Source: an uncultured Marvinbryantia sp. (GTDB lineage: Bacteria; Bacillota; Clostridia; Lachnospirales; Lachnospiraceae). From it: a stretch of DNA of 8,712 bases. The notes under the pieces are model-generated. The model was given only the letters and a program-made list of their open reading frames with translations. It made no database searches and had not been told where the DNA came from. Below, piece by piece: positions 5,238-8,712 of the stretch. Location: NCBI GenBank assembly GCA_934373455.1, contig CAKRON010000103.1, positions 1-8,712 of the forward strand. Direction: 5' to 3'. How positions within the stretch are numbered: position 1 is the first letter of the stretch; each line of letters begins with the position of its first letter. The translations under genes were made by a program, and so were the position numbers.

Positions 5238-8048
5238 TTATCTTCTTCCTGTTTCCATAAATGCGGTACGATCATAACGTGCTGTAAGCAGGTATGGTGC
5301 CAGCATTTCTGCATCAAGTTCTTCACAGAAATTCAATTTATGTACCATCAAATCGTTCGTAGAATATGCACCTCCAATAATTGTTCTGATCGGAAGTTCA
5401 CCCCATGGATCATCTATCGATGATTTTAGCTCTGCTTTTACAAATCCTGGTTCCCAGGAATGATAATTATATTCGCATAGATTCTGAAGAAGCGCACCAT
5501 TCTGAAAATGTGATTTTCCCTCTTTATCCGGCTCACGATCAAGATGGAAATAAAATCCACCACCATAAGTTTTCTTACCGGCTTCTGGGAATTGATAAAG
5601 CATTCCTGTCATTGCATTATTATATTCACCAATTTTCATATCAACATTTACCAATTCTGTTCCTCGGCGACAAACCTGAGCAGTTACCTGATCTCCATTT
5701 CTGCGAATTACAAATTCTGCACCGAGTTTCTTTGGGATAGATCCATTATCACGTCCACATTGTACGGCCATTTCTGCACCGGTTCCACCAAGAACCAGAC
5801 CTATCGGATATAACCCAAGTTGTGTTCCGTAAGTGCAGTAAACTCCAAGAATTGCTTCATAATAATCATCTGCAAATGTCGGTTCTTTTACATGACATAC
5901 TGATACGGTAACTACAGGTACCGAAAACGGTTTTAATGGCTGCGGCAAAATTCTGGCAATTGCTTTCGGATCTGTGAGATATGCAAAATACATTCCTTCC
6001 TGATTTTTCATGAGTGAAATTTTACCAAAGTTTGGCATATCTTCCGGAGTTGAAATAAAACTTGGTAATTTTACAGACTTTTTAAATAATGCTCTTGCCG
6101 CCTCAAAACCACTTCTGGATGCAGGTGCGATGGTTCCATCTTTCACTGCATTTCCAATGGCCTGTGCCGGAATGCCTTTTTCTTTTAATGCTTCTACGAG
6201 ACTATTATCCGGACGGAACCCAAGTGAAAGAACCACTGCATCTGCTTCAACAGTTATAAGTTCTTTATCACTTAATCTTTCCAGAATGACTCCATTTTCC
6301 TTAATCTCTTTCAATGCATGTGCCATCAGGAACTGAGCACCATACTTCTTTAGTCTTCCACATACATCTGCTACATTTGTATGATTTGCATTCGGTGCTA
6401 CTTTCTCGAGCATATCAGCAAGAATCACCGTATTTCCTTCGTGGCAAAGATATTCTGCTGTCTCCAGCCCTGTTACTCCTGCTCCGACAATAAGTACTTT
6501 CTTTCCTGTTATCCCAGCCTTTCCTGTAAGGACTTCTTCAATTGTATACACATGATCGCTATGGATACCTGGAATAGATCCTGGAATAATTGATTTGGAT
6601 CCTGTTGCAACAAGCACAGCATCAGGATTCAATGATGCGATATTCTCTGCGGTTGCTTCTGTGTTCAGTTTTACTTTTACTCCAAGTCTTTCAAACTCTG
6701 TACGATAGTAATCTGCAATCCATTCCATTCGTTCCTTCAACGGAGGTTTCTTTGCAAGATTAATTGTTCCACCCAGTTCATTCTGGCGATCTATCAGTGT
6801 TACCTTCACTCCACGTTCTGCAAGTGTTCTGGCAGCAATCATACCACTTGGTCCAGCTCCAACAACTACTGCTTTATGTCCATCCGAATCATACTCAGCA
6901 TTACCATAGAGCCGTTCACGACAGGCACGTGGGTTTACTGCACATTCTGCCGGAATACCGGCACCCATCCATGCATTCAAACTTTCAAAGCAACGCAGGC
7001 AATTAATACATTTGCATAATTCCTTTTCTCTTCCTTCCAGAACTTTACGTCCCCATTGTTCATCTGCCAGCCAGCTTCTTCCCATAGACACAAAATCTAC
7101 AATACCACCTTCCAGAAATTGTTCTGCAACCTGAGGCTCACGAATACTGGAAACTCCGATTACCGGAATGGACACATGATCTTTTACTGCTTTAATCAAA
7201 TCTTTTCTCCAACCTTGCGGAAATGAAATTGGTTCCACACATACACTTCCGGTTTCATATAATCCAACGGATACATCTATGAAGTCAATTCCTGTTTTTT
7301 CAAGAGCCATTGCAATTTTGACTCCGTCCTGAATGTGAATATAATCTTCTGTCACACCAGTTTTATCCAGGAATTCTTCCACACTTAAACGAACACCAAT
7401 CGGAAAATCTGATCCGCATTGTGTACGGAGACCTTCAATAATTTCTGTAATCATACGAAGTCTGTTTTCAAATGAACCGCCATATTCATCCTCACGCTTA
7501 TTTGTATACGGAGAAAGAAATTGCTGCAACAAATACCCATGAGCTGCATGAAGTTCCACACCGTCACAACCTGCTTTCTTTGCACGAACCCCTCCTGCAA
7601 TAAACTGTCCGATCAAAGCTTTTACTTCTTCTGTAGAAAGAGCTCTGGTTTCTTGCTGAAGATATTTGCATGGTATTGCAGAAGCTGATACTACCGGACC
7701 ACCAGTTAACGCTGTTACCGTTTCACGTCCCGGATGATGCAGCTGAATAAATATTTTAGTTCCATGTTTATGTATTGCGGCAGCGAGTTTTGCCAGCCCT
7801 TCTATATGTCTGTCTTTTGAAACAGATAATTGCCTCATCATTCCTGCACCATGCACATCATTTACTCTTGCGATTTCCGGAATAATAAGACCTGCTCCAC
7901 CGATTGCTCTGGCTTCATAAAATGCAATCATATCTTCCGATGGACTCCCATCCATTTCTGCAAGACTTGTACCCATTGGCGACATAACTAAACGATTCTT
8001 GAAAGTAACATTTCCTATCTTACCCTGTTCAAATATTTTTGAATACAT
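5238..8048 (-). CDS. Trifunctional-looking fusion: old yellow enzyme/Fe-S flavin oxidoreductase, FAD-NAD(P) module, acetoacetate-decarboxylase-like domain
   Basis: Residue numbers count from ATG 8054; the preferred start, 8048, is residue 3 and gives 936 residues. Residues 5-340 form an old-yellow-enzyme barrel: SPMGTS (25-30), HHPGR (106-110), HAAHGYLLQQFLSP with His169, His172 and Tyr174, and FVSMGRSWLAD (321-331). A cysteine cluster (349, 352, 355, 371) can hold 4Fe-4S. FAD-binding GAGPSG (399-404) and NAD(P)-binding GAGVTGLE (524-531) follow, as in 2,4-dienoyl-CoA reductase and trimethylamine dehydrogenase relatives, which end near here. From about 673 to 925 comes an unexpected complete acetoacetate-decarboxylase-like domain with PKKLG at 774-778 (Schiff-base Lys) and DPWGELPIRTI near 882-892. 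The likely reaction is reduction of an activated C=C, coupled with decarboxylation or other imine chemistry at a keto group. It is the first gene of an operon with an SDR, divergent from a regulator gene. The substrate is unknown; bile acids, steroids, plant phenolics or keto acids are all conceivable. Confidence 0.92.
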   Translation of the reverse strand: MYSKIFEQGKIGNVTFKNRLVMSPMGTSLAEMDGSPSEDMIAFYEARAIGGAGLIIPEIARVNDVHGAGMMRQLSVSKDRHIEGLAKLAAAIHKHGTKIFIQLHHPGRETVTALTGGPVVSASAIPCKYLQQETRALSTEEVKALIGQFIAGGVRAKKAGCDGVELHAAHGYLLQQFLSPYTNKREDEYGGSFENRLRMITEIIEGLRTQCGSDFPIGVRLSVEEFLDKTGVTEDYIHIQDGVKIAMALEKTGIDFIDVSVGLYETGSVCVEPISFPQGWRKDLIKAVKDHVSIPVIGVSSIREPQVAEQFLEGGIVDFVSMGRSWLADEQWGRKVLEGREKELCKCINCLRCFESLNAWMGAGIPAECAVNPRACRERLYGNAEYDSDGHKAVVVGAGPSGMIAARTLAERGVKVTLIDRQNELGGTINLAKKPPLKERMEWIADYYRTEFERLGVKVKLNTEATAENIASLNPDAVLVATGSKSIIPGSIPGIHSDHVYTIEEVLTGKAGITGKKVLIVGAGVTGLETAEYLCHEGNTVILADMLEKVAPNANHTNVADVCGRLKKYGAQFLMAHALKEIKENGVILERLSDKELITVEADAVVLSLGFRPDNSLVEALKEKGIPAQAIGNAVKDGTIAPASRSGFEAARALFKKSVKLPSFISTPEDMPNFGKISLMKNQEGMYFAYLTDPKAIARILPQPLKPFSVPVVTVSVCHVKEPTFADDYYEAILGVYCTYGTQLGLYPIGLVLGGTGAEMAVQCGRDNGSIPKKLGAEFVIRRNGDQVTAQVCRRGTELVNVDMKIGEYNNAMTGMLYQFPEAGKKTYGGGFYFHLDREPDKEGKSHFQNGALLQNLCEYNYHSWEPGFVKAELKSSIDDPWGELPIRTIIGGAYSTNDLMVHKLNFCEELDAEMLAPYLLTARYDRTAFMETGRR

Positions 8049-8055
8049 GAGCATT

Positions 8056-8061
8056 CCTCCT
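8056..8061 (-). promoter_or_regulatory. Ribosome binding site that decides the fusion-gene start
   Basis: The minus strand reads AGGAGG, then ATGCTCATG after a single A. The first ATG (8054) is only one base from the site, too close for initiation. The second ATG (8048) is seven bases away, the usual spacing. The protein therefore most likely starts at the second Met. Confidence 0.75.
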
Positions 8062-8099
8062 TTATCACTGTCCGTATGTTTCTATGAATACAAAATAAC

Positions 8100-8129
8100 A
8101 TTTTCTTTGTTAAAAAAACAACGTTTCAA
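8100..8129 (-). promoter_or_regulatory. Tentative promoter for the fusion gene/SDR operon
   Basis: On the minus strand TTGAAA (8129-8124) and GAAAAT (8105-8100) are separated by 18 bases. A competing pair is TTGTTT (8121-8116) with TATTTT (8097-8092). Both are mediocre, as would fit an operon that needs an activator. A TTGTT/AACAA inverted repeat (8108-8122) lies within this stretch. Confidence 0.25.
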
Positions 8130-8141
8130 AAGCAGAAACAG

Positions 8142-8173
8142 GCATTGCTCAATTGTGCACAATGCACTATAAT
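8142..8173 (+). promoter_or_regulatory. Promoter with embedded inverted repeats, upstream of the divergent regulator
   Basis: TTGCTC (8145-8150), a 17-base spacer and a perfect TATAAT (8168-8173) form a promoter for the gene starting at 8232. The spacer holds the perfect 12-base palindrome ATTGTGCACAAT (8152-8163). GCATTG (8142-8147) and CAATGC (8160-8165) form a second, wider inverted repeat. A dimeric regulator bound here would block this promoter and could act on the divergent operon. The binding protein is not known; the adjacent regulator is the obvious candidate. Confidence 0.5.
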
Positions 8174-8231
8174 AGTCTTTATTCACTATTACATTATATA
8201 TTTTTCACAAAACAAGATTTGAGGGATAAAA

Positions 8232-8712
8232 ATGCTGTTTTCAAATTTATTTCGTTTTTTAAAAGAAGAAAAATCTTTTGAGATTCATTTGAATTGTTCT
8301 ACAGATTTGCATGAAATACGTGATGTGGAATTATTAGATGGAACTCAGACAAAATATTCCACAGATGTAGTATATTTTGGTTATGCCAATATGCTGTCTT
8401 CCGATATTCAACCTTCCCAATGTATCCTTGTTGAAAGTGAATATACCCTGTTTCCTTACGCATGTACAGACCGTGCAACGGTACAATCAAAAGACTTGTT
8501 TGCCGTCTTTAACGCTTCTAAGCACTGCCTTCAGACACAGGAACAAATCAGTCTTTATGATGAACTGGTTCGAAGAGGCAATGCTACCCACAGTCTGGAC
8601 GAAGTGATAAATTTTGCTTCCATTAAAATGGGCAATTCGCTGATCTTTTGTGATAAAAAATTTCGTATCCTGTCCTACTCTACTTCTATTCCGATTACTG
8701 ATACGTTATGGA
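8232..8712 (+). CDS. Probable PucR/CdaR-type transcriptional regulator, N-terminal part (truncated by window edge)
   Basis: ATG 8232 follows GAGGG at a good distance and opens a frame of 160 codons that leaves the window. There is no signal peptide. An N-terminal domain of about 100 residues is followed by a helix (QISLYDELVRRGNATHSLDE) and a GAF-like start with MGNSLIFCDKKFRILSYS (133-150). The combination of a helix, ASIKMGNSLIFCD and FRILSYS is typical of PucR-family regulators, which have a small-ligand sensing part and a C-terminal helix-turn-helix. The DNA-binding part would lie beyond the window, so the assignment rests on the sensing region only. The gene is divergent from the flavoenzyme/SDR operon with 183 bases between the starts, the classic arrangement for a local regulator responding to the pathway substrate. 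Confidence 0.65.
   Translation, partial: MLFSNLFRFLKEEKSFEIHLNCSTDLHEIRDVELLDGTQTKYSTDVVYFGYANMLSSDIQPSQCILVESEYTLFPYACTDRATVQSKDLFAVFNASKHCLQTQEQISLYDELVRRGNATHSLDEVINFASIKMGNSLIFCDKKFRILSYSTSIPITDTLW

Noticed and set aside
4461..8048. Assigning the operon to the bile-acid bai pathway
   Set aside because: OYE plus SDR is reminiscent of it, but no other bai genes are visible and the bai flavoenzymes I know of have no decarboxylase-like domain.
8121..8140. GTTTC/GAAAC inverted repeat in the divergent intergenic region
   Set aside because: Five-base arms in AT-rich DNA are common; not enough to call an operator beside the better palindrome at 8152-8163.
8299..8490. Small minus-strand frame inside the regulator gene
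   Set aside because: It is opposite a well-supported plus-strand frame, with no ribosome site or recognisable sequence.
1..8712. Search for CRISPR arrays, tRNA or rRNA genes, insertion sequences
   Set aside because: No spaced direct repeats, cloverleaf sequences, transposase frames or terminal repeats were seen.

Overview
This AT-rich window reads like a gut-type anaerobic Firmicute of the Clostridia, most likely Lachnospiraceae. That is judged from codon use, strong AGGAGG-type ribosome sites, the short clostridial form of ThiC behind a TPP riboswitch, and a CHASE histidine kinase, HD-GYP and GGDEF proteins of a style common in that family. No species can be named from the sequence alone.

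Layout: all genes except the last are on the minus strand. From the left edge, 1-983 is the 5' part of a CHASE-domain sensor histidine kinase that runs out of the window. Its start overlaps the end of a GGDEF diguanylate cyclase segment (967-1719). Upstream of that, up to 2592, lies a decayed response regulator of the REC/HD-GYP type. It has lost the middle of its receiver domain and the middle of its HD-GYP domain, and it is broken across several reading frames before running into the cyclase. A promoter-like site (2649-2677) still precedes the wreck. Next is thiC (2863-4173), apparently monocistronic, with its own terminator (2767-2801) and a leader holding a TPP aptamer plus an intrinsic terminator (4205-4380).

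The right half is a two-gene operon, 5238-8048 then 4461-5216, only 21 bases apart. The first gene encodes a three-part enzyme of about 936 residues: an old-yellow-enzyme barrel with an Fe-S cysteine cluster, an FAD/NAD(P) reductase module, and a complete acetoacetate-decarboxylase-like domain fused at the C-terminus. The second encodes a classical short-chain dehydrogenase/reductase. Transcribed divergently from 8232 is the N-terminal part of what looks like a PucR/CdaR-type regulator. The intergenic region between them has a good promoter whose spacer is filled with inverted repeats.

Together the regulator, fused flavoenzyme-decarboxylase and SDR look like a small catabolic or redox module acting on an unsaturated keto acid or enone: C=C reduction, Schiff-base chemistry at a ketone, then ketone/alcohol interconversion. 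The substrate cannot be read from the sequence. The fusion is the most interesting feature of the window; the dismantled c-di-GMP gene pair is second.
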